Below, piece by piece: positions 5,884 through 12,208 of a DNA stretch of 19,234 bases. Source of the stretch: Candidatus Tayloriibacteriota bacterium (lineage in GTDB: Bacteria; Patescibacteriota; Minisyncoccia; Phycocordibacterales; JAKAEA01); contig JARIGY010000004.1 in assembly GCA_029288535.1 (NCBI GenBank), forward strand, positions 1 through 19,234, written 5' to 3'. The first letter of the stretch is position 1; every line of letters begins with the position of its first letter. The translations under genes and the position numbers were made by a program. The notes under the pieces are model-generated. The model was given only the letters and a program-made list of their open reading frames with translations, ran no database searches and was not told where the DNA came from.

Positions 5884-8331
5884 TTATACCTCCTCCATCT
5901 CGCCCCAGCTTTTGCCGATGTTGCAGTTGGCGAGAATTGGCACGCCTTTGGTCTGCTCCTGCGGCAGCACGTCCTGCATGATGTTTTTTATGGTATCGCA
6001 AAAGCTATCGATGATCTTTTCGGAAACTTCGAAGATGAGTTCGTCATGAACCTGTAGAAGCATGCGGGCTTTTGTTTCCAATTTTTCTTTGGTGATGTAG
6101 CTATCGATGCGGGCCATGGCTATCTTGATGATGTCGGCCTGAGTGCCCTGGATCGGCGCGTTTATAGCCATGCGCTCCGCCGCGGCTTTGACGAACGAAA
6201 TGCGCGACTTGATACCCTCGAAATAGCGGCGGCGGCCGAACATCGTTTCGGTATAGCCGTTGCGTTCGGCTTCGGCTTTTACCTTGTTCAAATAGCTTGC
6301 GAGGCCGGTGAACGTATTGAAATATTCATTGAGGAAAAGCTGGGCTTCGTCGCGCGTCGTCCCCTTTCCCAGATTGGCCCGGAGCGCGTTGACACCCATG
6401 CCGTAGAGGATGCCGAAGTTGATGACTTTTGCTTTGCGGCGCATTTCCTTGTCGACGTTCTCGGCTGGGGTTTTGAACACCCGGGCGGCGACTTCGGTAT
6501 GGACATCGCGGCCGGATTTGAAAATATCCAAAAGCTGGCTGTCGTCGGAAAGGATCGCAGCCAAACGGAGCTCGATCTGCGAATAGTCGAGAGCGGCCAG
6601 CCTGAAGCCTTTTTCCGCTATGAAACCATTGCGGATGTTCCGGCCGAGCTCGGATTTGATCGGAATATTCTGAAGATTCGGATCCTTCGAAGACATCCGG
6701 CCGGTCGCGGCGCCGATCTGAACGTAGGTAGTATGAAGCCGGCCGTCCTCTTCGACCAGGTTCGGAATGTTGTCTATATATGTGGAGAGCAGCTTCTGCA
6801 GTTCGCGGTAGCGCAGGATGCTTTCGATGATCGGGTGAAGCTCGCGCATTTTCTCAAGCTCCGATTCGCGGGTCGACATCGCGCCGCCCGCGGTTTTCTT
6901 CTGGCCTTTCACTTTAAGTCCCATTTTTACGAACAGGATCTCGCCGAGCTGTTTCGGAGAATTGACGTTGAATTCCTCGCCGGCATGCTGCCAGATTTCC
7001 TTCTGCAGTTTTTCGAGCACGACATGGTACTCGGCGCTCAGTTTTTTCAAGTAGTCGGTATCGATCTTGATGCCGGCATCGTGCATTTTCTGAAGGATCG
7101 GGATAAGCGGCAGCTCGATATCGACGTAGACTTTTTTGAGATTTCTTTTTTCAATCTCGGCTAAAATTGCTTCGCGGGCTTTGGAAAAAGTATCGGCATT
7201 GGCAAACTGCAGGATGTCTTCGAGAGTCGGATCGGCAATGTTCGAGTCGAGGACAGAAAGAGCGAGGGCAGTTTGCTTGAAAAGTATCGGGTCGACTGCA
7301 GAGTCGGGGGATGTCGTCCGAATTGAGCCTGCCGAATGGGAGGACGATTCCCCCGACTCTGCAGACGGTAATAAATCATCCCCGAACGCATCGCTCAAAC
7401 CAAGCACCTCTTTCACCCTCACTCCAAGAGACCTGAATTCCAGCGTTTTAAAAAGCTCTTCGACTTTCTTCATGTCGACCGATTCTTTCCAAGCCTTCTC
7501 CGGCAGAGAAAAAGTGATCGGCGCGTCGCGGCGGATCGTCGCAAGCATCTTGGAAAAGAGCGCTTCCTCTTCCCCTTCTTCAAGCAGACCGATCATCCTG
7601 TCGGTAATACCCGCTTCTTTGAATTGCTTTTTGTCTTTCTTGAGGGCTTTGTAAATATTCTCGATCGTGCCGAACTTCTGAATCAGAATCGTGGCGGTCT
7701 TCTCGCCGATGCCTTTGATGCCGATGATGTTGTCGGACGGGTCGCCGCGCAAACCTTTGTAGTCGGGCAGAAGCAGCGGCACAAAGCCATAGCGTTCGAG
7801 CACGGCTTTTTCGTTGTATAAAATAGTATCTTTGATGCCTTTTTTCAAAGTATAGACCTGGACTTTGTCGTCGACCACGAGCTGCATCGTATCCATGTCG
7901 CCGGAAGCTATGACAATTTCGATATCCTTGTCTTTTTTCAAAATCTCGCAGATCGTACCGAGCATGTCGTCAGCTTCAAAACCGGGCTTATCATAAATAG
8001 GAATCGAAAACGCGTCGAACACATCGCGGGAACGGATGATCTGGGCAACAAGATTCGGATCGGACTTCGCCCGGCCGGCTTTATAGTCGGCATACGCTTC
8101 GTGGCGGTACGTCGCCTGCGGCAAATCGTAGGTCGCGATCACGTAGTAGGGCTTGAGCTCTTCTATTATCTTCAGGATCATCGTGGCCAAGCCGTAGAGC
8201 CCGCCGGTCGGCTCGCCTTTCGAGCTCATAAAGTCAGGCAAGGCATGATACGCGCGGTGCAAAATAGCATGCGAGTCGAGCAACACAACCCTCTTTTTCG
8301 TTTCGCTGTTCTTTTGGTCTTTCTTGGGCAT
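5884..8331 (-). CDS. polA: DNA polymerase I lacking a functional 3'-5' exonuclease domain
   Basis: 815 residues from the ATG at 8331. The 5' nuclease domain (about 13-305) shows LLDSH with Asp19, FEADDML (118-124), SGDMD (143-147) and the helix-hairpin motif YKGLRGDPSDNIIGIKGIGE. The polymerase domain (about 405-815) has TGRMSSKDPNLQNIP (543-557), motif A LDYSQIELR (Asp582), motif B RRKAKVINFGILYG (631-644) and motif C VHDE (Asp763). Between them only about 95 residues remain, with no DxE proofreading motif, resembling the vestigial domain of Taq polymerase (832 residues). A Ser-rich stretch at 323-346 is encoded by a palindromic insert. The start 8331 is preferred over 8352 because TAGAAT lies 7 nt before it. 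polA forms an operon with holA. Confidence 0.96.
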   Translation of the reverse strand: MPKKDQKNSETKKRVVLLDSHAILHRAYHALPDFMSSKGEPTGGLYGLATMILKIIEELKPYYVIATYDLPQATYRHEAYADYKAGRAKSDPNLVAQIIRSRDVFDAFSIPIYDKPGFEADDMLGTICEILKKDKDIEIVIASGDMDTMQLVVDDKVQVYTLKKGIKDTILYNEKAVLERYGFVPLLLPDYKGLRGDPSDNIIGIKGIGEKTATILIQKFGTIENIYKALKKDKKQFKEAGITDRMIGLLEEGEEEALFSKMLATIRRDAPITFSLPEKAWKESVDMKKVEELFKTLEFRSLGVRVKEVLGLSDAFGDDLLPSAESGESSSHSAGSIRTTSPDSAVDPILFKQTALALSVLDSNIADPTLEDILQFANADTFSKAREAILAEIEKRNLKKVYVDIELPLIPILQKMHDAGIKIDTDYLKKLSAEYHVVLEKLQKEIWQHAGEEFNVNSPKQLGEILFVKMGLKVKGQKKTAGGAMSTRESELEKMRELHPIIESILRYRELQKLLSTYIDNIPNLVEEDGRLHTTYVQIGAATGRMSSKDPNLQNIPIKSELGRNIRNGFIAEKGFRLAALDYSQIELRLAAILSDDSQLLDIFKSGRDVHTEVAARVFKTPAENVDKEMRRKAKVINFGILYGMGVNALRANLGKGTTRDEAQLFLNEYFNTFTGLASYLNKVKAEAERNGYTETMFGRRRYFEGIKSRISFVKAAAERMAINAPIQGTQADIIKIAMARIDSYITKEKLETKARMLLQVHDELIFEVSEKIIDSFCDTIKNIMQDVLPQEQTKGVPILANCNIGKSWGEMEEV
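5889..5895 (-). promoter_or_regulatory. Shine-Dalgarno site of holA inside polA
   Basis: GAGGAGG lies in the last codons of polA, 9 nt upstream of the holA ATG. It is one of the few strong Shine-Dalgarno sites in the window and fixes the start at 5879, as expected for an internal operon gene. A TATAAT also occurs at 5888-5883, but it is only 3 nt from the ATG, too close to serve it. Confidence 0.7.
7296..7364 (-). repeat. Palindromic element inserted in frame within polA
   Basis: The arms CTGCAGAGTCGGGGGA (7296-7311) and TCCCCCGACTCTGCAG (7349-7364) are perfect 16-bp inverted repeats. They are extended by TCGTCC (7314-7319) / GGACGA (7342-7347) around a 22-nt loop. The whole 69 bp is a multiple of three and encodes a Ser/Gly/Asp-rich linker (residues 323-346) exactly where the exonuclease domain is missing. 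It resembles in kind, not in sequence, the palindromic elements found inside Rickettsia genes. Confidence 0.75.
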
Positions 8332-8338
8332 TTGTCTT

Positions 8339-8367
8339 ATTCTACACGCCAAATGTGTAGTTGTCGT
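8339..8367 (-). promoter_or_regulatory. polA-holA promoter abutting the DUF559 cassette
   Basis: On the minus strand ACGACA (8367-8362, GACA matching the -35 consensus) is separated by 17 bp from TAGAAT (8344-8339), which has a GTG just before it. ATG 8331 follows 7 nt later, so the mRNA is likely leaderless. The -35 box ends exactly where the DUF559 cassette begins. The inverted repeat CTACAC (8342-8347) / GTGTAG (8355-8360) overlaps the -10 box and spacer and could be an operator. Confidence 0.5.
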
Positions 8368-8388
8368 CCCCTCTTAATTTAAGAGGGG
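8368..8388. repeat. Left palindrome of the DUF559 cassette
   Basis: A 21-bp near-perfect palindrome (10-bp arms CCCCTCTTAA / TTAAGAGGGG around one base), followed by the short hairpin GCCC-GTTA-GGGC (8390-8401) and GGGGTGATAT. In the direction of polA no T-run follows, so it is not a good terminator for DUF559 transcripts. Confidence 0.85.
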
Positions 8389-8394
8389 TGCCCG

Positions 8395-8754
8395 TTAGGG
8401 CGGGGTGATATCTAAAATTTCTTGTATCATATTAAGTACGTGCTCAAGCTGAGTATTTACTTCATTATTCCAGAACCGCATCACAGTATGATTGAGATAT
8501 TTGAAATAGTCAGTCCTTGCGTCATCGTACTGTTTATTTCCCAGATGCTGATTTCCGTCAATTTCTATTATCAATCTTTTTGCCGGGCAATAAAAATCCA
8601 CAACATACGGCCCGATGCTATGCTGGCGTATGAATTTAAAACCCAGATTACTCCTCTTTAAATACTTCCACAGAATAACTTCCTGGGGAGTCGGATTATT
8701 GCGAAGATCTTTTCGCCTCAAAAACATTGAATGATCGGAATGTATGAAAACCAT
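8395..8754 (-). CDS. DUF559 endonuclease-like protein
   Basis: 119 residues from the ATG at 8754. It matches the DUF559 pattern along its whole length: RNNPTPQEVILW (18-29), FIRQHSIGPYVVDFYCP (41-57), LIIEIDGNQH (61-70), YDDAR and RFWNNEV (93-99). Asp53, Glu64 and Asp66 form a PD-(D/E)XK-type nuclease site like that of Vsr mismatch endonucleases. The family is small, widespread and functionally unproven. Alternative starts are GTG 8766 (inside the terminal repeat) and ATG 8727; 8754 gives the usual leader before RNNPT. The stop codon lies inside the GCCC-GTTA-GGGC hairpin. The gene is intact and points toward polA. It sits alone in a repeat-bounded cassette. Confidence 0.9.
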   Translation of the reverse strand: MVFIHSDHSMFLRRKDLRNNPTPQEVILWKYLKRSNLGFKFIRQHSIGPYVVDFYCPAKRLIIEIDGNQHLGNKQYDDARTDYFKYLNHTVMRFWNNEVNTQLEHVLNMIQEILDITPP

Positions 8755-8774
8755 GATAAATATCACCCCTCAGT

Positions 8775-8795
8775 CCCCTCTTAAATTAAGAGGGG
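8775..8795. repeat. Right palindrome of the DUF559 cassette
   Basis: Reverse complement of the left palindrome, base for base. It is separated from the inner ATATCACCCC by 5 nt, against 13 nt on the left, so only the palindrome and the inner decamer are conserved. Confidence 0.85.
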
Positions 8796-8853
8796 AGGCG
8801 TGCTGACATGATACTCAACAGGGATAAAATATATATGAAGAAGAATTTAAAAA

Positions 8854-9297
8854 TTATTCCAAGCCGATTTCCCTCGTTGCCTCGTCTATAAAAGTAAAAT
8901 GTATTTTTTTGATATTAGGAGGCAAAATATCCGCGACGCGCTCCGGCCATTCGAGCATGATGATATTTTTGGGATTTTCGATTATTTCTTTCCAGTTCAA
9001 GTTTAAAAGTTCTTTGCTGGACTCCAGCCGGTACGCGTCTATATGGATAAGCTGAGTGAAACCGCCATGAGAAATATCATATATTTTTTCTATAACGAAT
9101 GTCGGGCTGGTTACGGTCTCGGCCACACCCAGCACTTTTGCAACCTGCTGTGTAAACGTCGTCTTGCCTGAACCCAAGTCGCCATATAAAGCCACGAGCA
9201 AAGCGGATTTCCCGTTGGACTGCGCTGAAGGTATTCCGGAAATAAAATCTTCAGCTATTTTTTTCGTATCTTCCAAACTTCTGCTTAGGCGGTTCAT
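8854..9297 (-). CDS. tsaE: tRNA threonylcarbamoyladenosine biosynthesis ATPase TsaE
   Basis: 147 residues, close to the usual 150. TsaE is the ATPase that works with TsaB and TsaD to place the threonylcarbamoyl group on A37 of ANN-decoding tRNAs. Visible are Walker A GDLGSGKTT (39-47), the family motif SPTF (64-67), HIDAYRL (85-91) and EWPER (116-120). The frame is open upstream to 9357, but that part covers a terminator. ATG 9297 begins the conserved domain and has an extended -10 box TGCTACAAT ending 6 nt before it. It is flanked by the DUF559 cassette downstream and by the terminator of the secreted repeat protein upstream. The mRNA is probably leaderless and independent. Confidence 0.95.
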   Translation of the reverse strand: MNRLSRSLEDTKKIAEDFISGIPSAQSNGKSALLVALYGDLGSGKTTFTQQVAKVLGVAETVTSPTFVIEKIYDISHGGFTQLIHIDAYRLESSKELLNLNWKEIIENPKNIIMLEWPERVADILPPNIKKIHFTFIDEATREIGLE

Positions 9298-9303
9298 GGG
9301 CCG

Positions 9304-9312
9304 ATTGTAGCA
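9304..9312 (-). promoter_or_regulatory. Extended -10 promoter of tsaE
   Basis: TGCTACAAT reads on the minus strand from 9312 to 9304, and the ATG follows after CGGCCC. It begins at the end of the T-run of the upstream terminator, so termination and the new start are packed into about 45 bp. Confidence 0.6.
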
Positions 9313-9342
9313 TAAAAAACACCCCGGGTTTGTGGCCCGGGG
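9313..9342 (-). terminator. Intrinsic terminator of the secreted repeat-protein gene
   Basis: A perfect 7-bp stem CCCCGGG / CCCGGGG with a 7-nt loop is followed on the minus strand by TGTTTTTTA. It starts 18 nt after the stop codon of the gene ending at 9360. Confidence 0.88.
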
Positions 9343-9359
9343 ATGTGAGAAAAACAAAA

Positions 9360-10013
9360 CTATCGCGGAGCTGGAATGTAGTGCGAGTACACCACCACCG
9401 TGCCGCCGCTTGATGTGTACGAATAGTACGAGCGGCGGTAATACACTTCCCGACCCGGCTGACTCGCGTAATACGAATTGGTCGGATACGAGTTCGTCGG
9501 GTAGGAATATGTCGGGTAAGAATATGTCCCGACACTCGGAGTCGGCAAACCCGGACCCGTATCGATCCCGCTACCGGAAACGACATACGTCGAGGTGTTG
9601 CCAGTCGGCAAACCTGAACCCGTACTCAAACTGGAACCGGTATTCAAACCCGAACCAGTAGAAACATATCCAGTCGAGACTCCGGCGCCGGTGGAAACGT
9701 AACTGGTAGAAACACCAGCACCAGTCGAAACGTACACCGTTGAAACGCCCGGCCCGGAATCGAGGTTTCTGCTCGAAACATAACTCGAGGAGATCGAGCT
9801 GCTTGTGAGCAGTCTCGAACTCGTTGGGACCGAGTACGTAGAGACGGAGTAGGTCGAGAGATTGCCCGAACGCAGCGGCTGCTGCGGACAGGCGGGCGGC
9901 GGACATGGCGCGGGTTGCCGCACATGCTGCTGGCCGCCATCGTTCCTGCCGCCGGCAAAAGCGATCGCCGGCAGAATGAAAACCAAGACGCAGATTGTCA
10001 TGAGACTCTTCAC
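9360..10013 (-). CDS. Secreted low-complexity repeat protein
   Basis: 217 residues from a GTG start. Residues 1-20 form a signal peptide (MKSLMTICVL..., cleavage after AFA). The mature protein is Ser/Thr/Gly/Tyr-rich with few charges. It has a Cys-Pro segment PCPPPACPQQP (36-46), STYSV repeats (53-62), three 11-residue repeats of the form GVSTxYVSTGA (89-121) with degenerate copies after, and five-residue xSYPT repeats (about 164-180). It ends in a Tyr/Arg-rich tail. Such composition suits an extracellular fibre, stalk or adhesin-like surface protein, but no family is recognised. GTG 10013 is chosen because GAGGTG lies upstream at Shine-Dalgarno spacing; ATG 10043 and ATG 10001 are alternatives. 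The gene has the best consensus promoter in the window and its own terminator, suggesting strong expression. Confidence 0.8.
   Translation of the reverse strand: MKSLMTICVLVFILPAIAFAGGRNDGGQQHVRQPAPCPPPACPQQPLRSGNLSTYSVSTYSVPTSSRLLTSSSISSSYVSSRNLDSGPGVSTVYVSTGAGVSTSYVSTGAGVSTGYVSTGSGLNTGSSLSTGSGLPTGNTSTYVVSGSGIDTGPGLPTPSVGTYSYPTYSYPTNSYPTNSYYASQPGREVYYRRSYYSYTSSGGTVVVYSHYIPAPR
9651..9749 (-). repeat. Three tandem 33-bp coding repeats
   Basis: Each unit encodes GVST-x-YVSTG-A/S. The copies differ at a few bases, mainly in the codon for the variable residue (Val, Ser, Gly). Degenerate units continue toward the C-terminus. Slippage here could change the protein's length. Confidence 0.8.
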
Positions 10014-10017
10014 GGTA

Positions 10018-10023
10018 CACCTC
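10018..10023 (-). promoter_or_regulatory. Shine-Dalgarno site deciding a GTG start
   Basis: GAGGTG (10023-10018) lies just upstream of GTG 10013, with GAGG ending 6 nt before it. It supports the GTG over the upstream ATG at 10043, which would precede this site. Confidence 0.55.
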
Positions 10024-10089
10024 TTTCGGTAATGCAACCCCATACGAGGGTCACGGACGTTTGTTTGTACGGAAAATTATTCTTTTAAG

Positions 10090-10118
10090 ATTGTATCACG
10101 TATTAGTTATAAAGTCAA
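10090..10118 (-). promoter_or_regulatory. Consensus-like sigma70 promoter of the secreted repeat protein
   Basis: The minus strand reads TTGACT (10118-10113), a 17-bp spacer, then TACAAT (10095-10090) with a TGn extension. Each hexamer is one base off consensus. The expected start near 10083 gives a leader of about 70 nt, unlike the leaderless genes around it. Confidence 0.8.
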
Positions 10119-10143
10119 CCCTCTGTGAGCGCACACCAAGACC

Positions 10144-10152
10144 TGTTATACT
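10144..10152 (+). promoter_or_regulatory. Extended -10 promoter of pilB
   Basis: TGTTATACT (10144-10152) lies 9 nt before the ATG at 10162. Transcription would start 0-3 nt before the start codon. No clear -35 box was found. Confidence 0.55.
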
Positions 10153-10161
10153 GATAAGCAA

Positions 10162-11841
10162 ATGCCTGTTTTTGACGAAGAAAAACAAAGTAAGCGGGTT
10201 GGAGAAATCCGCCAGCAGGAGGAAGAGGAACTGGCTCAGGTTCTTTCGGCCAAGTACGGGATAAGCTATATCGACCTCACCACGAGCGCGATCGACATGG
10301 AAGCATTGCGCGTCGTCGACGAAAAAACAGCGCGCGCAGCAAAGCTCGCCGTCTTCGACATGGTGGCCAAGAAAATAAAAGTCGCGGTGCTCGCTCCGGA
10401 AAACACCGAAACCCTAAAAACTATCGAGAGCTTCAAAACCAAAGGCTACATCCCCACGGTCTATATGACTTCGGACCTGAGCCTTGAGAAAGTCTGGAAG
10501 AGATACAAGGATCTTTCGTATTCCTTCGAAACGAAGAGCGGCGCGCTCAACATCGCCAATGACGAGATCGAAGCTTTCATCAAAACCGTAAAAAGCCTGC
10601 CGGATTTAAAGAAAACCCTGGAAGAAACCGTCGGTCAGAGCCAGAAATATAAAATCTCCCATCTTTTGGAACTCATGATCGCCGGCGCGCTCGCCCTAAA
10701 GGCTTCCGACGTGCATATCGAACCGGAAGAAAAGCAGGTCCGCATCCGCTACCGTCTGGACGGCGTACTTGTCGATGTGATGAATGTAGCAAACGAAGTG
10801 TATCACCTGCTCCTTTCCCGCCTCAAACTTCTCTCCGGCATGAAGCTTAACCTCTACGGAGCGCAGGACGGCCGCTTCAGCATCATCATGAACGACACCG
10901 AAATAGAAATCCGCGCGTCCATTCTGCCGAGCACCTACGCCGAATCCGTCGTACTTCGAGTTCTCAACCCCAATTCTATCGCTGTCGGTTTGGATGATAT
11001 GGGAATCCAACCAAAGCTTCTGGCGATCCTCAACCATGAAGTCGATAAGCCTGAAGGCATGATTCTAACGACCGGTCCGACCGGCTCCGGCAAAACCACC
11101 GCGCTCTACGCATTTCTGCGCAAAGTGTACACACCCGAACTCAAAATTCTAACTATTGAAAACCCGGTCGAGTACCACCTGAAAGGCATCGTGCAGACCC
11201 AGACAAGCACGAAAGACGAATACACGTTCGTCGCCGGTTTGCGTGCGGCTTTGCGACAAGACCCCGATGTGATCATGGTCGGCGAGATTCGCGACAGCGA
11301 AACCGCCGAGATCGCGGTCAACGCCGCCCTCACCGGCCACTTGGTATTTTCGACCCTTCACACCAACAACGCGGCCGGCACATTCCCCCGCCTCATCAAC
11401 CTCGGCGTCAATCCGAAAGTTCTTACTTCTGCGCTTTCTGTTTCCATGGCTCAGCGCCTCATGCGCCGCCTATGCCAGACCTGCAAAAAAGAAATTTCCA
11501 TCGAAGGAAGGAATAAAATGCTTATCGACAAAATCCTGACCAGCATAAAAGGCCTGCCGGAATATCTTCCGGCAGTTCCTACAAAAATATACGAGCCTAA
11601 CGGCTGCGCCGAGTGCAACCACACCGGCTTCAAAGGCCGCATCGGCATCTATGAGGCTATCCTGCGCACGCCAGAAATAGAAGAAGCGGTCATGAACAAC
11701 CCGAGCGAACGCGACATCTGGAAAGCCGCCGAAAACCAGGGCATTTTAAATATGAAACAGGACGGCATCATCAAGATTCTCCAAGGCATCACATCCATGG
11801 GCGAACTCGAGCGAGTTGTCGATATAGAGGGCGGATATTAA
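10162..11841 (+). CDS. pilB: Type IV pilus / type II secretion assembly ATPase (PilB/GspE family)
   Basis: 559 residues. This hexameric cytoplasmic ATPase powers pilus extension or pseudopilus assembly. The N-terminal domain (about 1-150) matches the GspE N-terminal module. The motor core shows Walker A GPTGSGKTT (305-313), the Asp box ENPVEY (333-338), Walker B DPDVIMVGEIRD (367-378) and the His box TGHLVFSTLHTN (391-402). Two CxxC pairs (438-441 and 482-485) form the zinc-binding tetracysteine motif typical of PilB/GspE and absent from PilT, which argues for an assembly rather than a retraction motor. No other pilus gene is in the window. An extended -10 box 9 nt upstream makes the mRNA nearly leaderless. 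The gspE name is equally defensible. Confidence 0.93.
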   Translation: MPVFDEEKQSKRVGEIRQQEEEELAQVLSAKYGISYIDLTTSAIDMEALRVVDEKTARAAKLAVFDMVAKKIKVAVLAPENTETLKTIESFKTKGYIPTVYMTSDLSLEKVWKRYKDLSYSFETKSGALNIANDEIEAFIKTVKSLPDLKKTLEETVGQSQKYKISHLLELMIAGALALKASDVHIEPEEKQVRIRYRLDGVLVDVMNVANEVYHLLLSRLKLLSGMKLNLYGAQDGRFSIIMNDTEIEIRASILPSTYAESVVLRVLNPNSIAVGLDDMGIQPKLLAILNHEVDKPEGMILTTGPTGSGKTTALYAFLRKVYTPELKILTIENPVEYHLKGIVQTQTSTKDEYTFVAGLRAALRQDPDVIMVGEIRDSETAEIAVNAALTGHLVFSTLHTNNAAGTFPRLINLGVNPKVLTSALSVSMAQRLMRRLCQTCKKEISIEGRNKMLIDKILTSIKGLPEYLPAVPTKIYEPNGCAECNHTGFKGRIGIYEAILRTPEIEEAVMNNPSERDIWKAAENQGILNMKQDGIIKILQGITSMGELERVVDIEGGY

Positions 11842-11883
11842 ATTTGCTTTTTATTGCGAAACAAAATTTGACAGCTCGGTATC

Positions 11884-11911
11884 TTGTCGAGTCTTTAGAA
11901 AAGAGTAAACT
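11884..11911 (+). promoter_or_regulatory. Possible promoter of the structured RNA
   Basis: TTGTCG (11884-11889) is 16 bp from TAAACT (11906-11911), four of six matches in each box. Transcription would begin near 11918, just before the long closing stem. A perfect TTGACA also occurs at 11868-11873 but has no good -10 box at the right distance. Confidence 0.3.
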
Positions 11912-11917
11912 GACTAC

Positions 11918-12131
11918 AGGTTTTATAGCAAGTCCACAACATAAATCTCCAGGCAATACTTTTAACACGGACGGTTGAAAGTTAAACAATCCTCTAAGGT
12001 GTTTCGCAGTAAATACCCGGAGGTATAACCAAGAGATCCTCGATGAATTGCTATGAGACCTAAAAGGGCCCTTTGCCTAGAGATTTATAACGTGGACGAT
12101 CAAATAAAAATCCGCATCAGTGCGGGTTTTT
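11918..12131 (+). ncRNA. Candidate structured non-coding RNA with terminator
   Basis: This 367-bp stretch between pilB and ruvB (11842-12208) has no protein gene. Its ends fold back on each other: GTCCAC (11932) with GTGGAC (12092), a symmetric AAC/AAC loop, ATAAATCTC (11941) with GAGATTTAT (12080), a C-A mismatch, then AGGCAA (11951) with TTGCCT (12073). That is 21 base pairs. Inside are a 9-bp hairpin ACTTTTAAC / GTTGAAAGT around ACGGACG (11958-11982), a two-part hairpin CCTC-GGTGTTT / AAATACC-GAGG (11991-12022), and a weaker CTC-AT / AT-GAG hairpin (12039-12056). A terminator closes the unit. It lacks the diagnostic sequences of tmRNA, RNase P, SRP and 6S RNA that I know. Identity unknown; the 5' end is approximate. 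Confidence 0.6.
12106..12131 (+). terminator. Intrinsic terminator after the structured RNA
   Basis: CCGCA-TCAG-TGCGG is extended by a T-G pair and five A-T pairs to an 11-bp stem ending in a T-run. Because A precedes and T follows, it can work on both strands. It lies 66 nt before the ruvB promoter. Confidence 0.85.
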
Positions 12132-12196
12132 AGCTTTTTAAATACTAGCATGAATCGATTTTTATGTCAAGCGCATCATTATGAAGCTAGGTAGTA

Positions 12197-12202
12197 TATA
12201 AT
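12197..12202 (+). promoter_or_regulatory. Consensus -10 box of ruvB
   Basis: A perfect TATAAT lies 6 nt before the ATG at 12209, in GTAGTATATAATGAAATA. No -35 box is evident. The spacing predicts a leaderless ruvB mRNA. Confidence 0.65.
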
Positions 12203-12208
12203 GAAATA

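Larger units (their letters stand above)
8368..8795 (-). mobile_element. DUF559 endonuclease cassette bounded by inverted palindromic repeats
   Basis: A 428-bp unit with matching ends in inverted orientation. Each end has a 21-bp palindrome starting CCCCTCTTAA (8368-8388 and 8775-8795), then 5-13 nt, then GGGGTGATAT pointing inward (8402-8411, and its complement ATATCACCCC at 8760-8769). The only gene inside encodes a DUF559 endonuclease, and the inner repeats touch its two ends. No transposase and no target-site duplication were found. Seen: repeats and gene. Inferred: mobility of the unit. Confidence 0.65.

Noticed and set aside
6499..7164. Plus-strand open frame of 221 codons opposite polA
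   Set aside because: It is the complement of conserved polymerase motifs and has no start signals.
8360..8805. Target-site duplication around the DUF559 cassette
   Set aside because: The bases next to the two palindromes (GTCGT and AGGCG sides) do not form a convincing direct repeat.
9651..9749. Regular 33-bp repeats considered as a CRISPR array
   Set aside because: There are no unique spacers; the units are tandem, in frame and encode an 11-residue peptide repeat behind a signal peptide.
11842..12208. Considered tmRNA, RNase P RNA, SRP RNA or 6S RNA for the intergenic RNA
   Set aside because: No tRNA-like end or tag frame, no RNase P P4 sequence, no SRP tetraloop signature, and several internal hairpins instead of the single long 6S hairpin with a central bubble.
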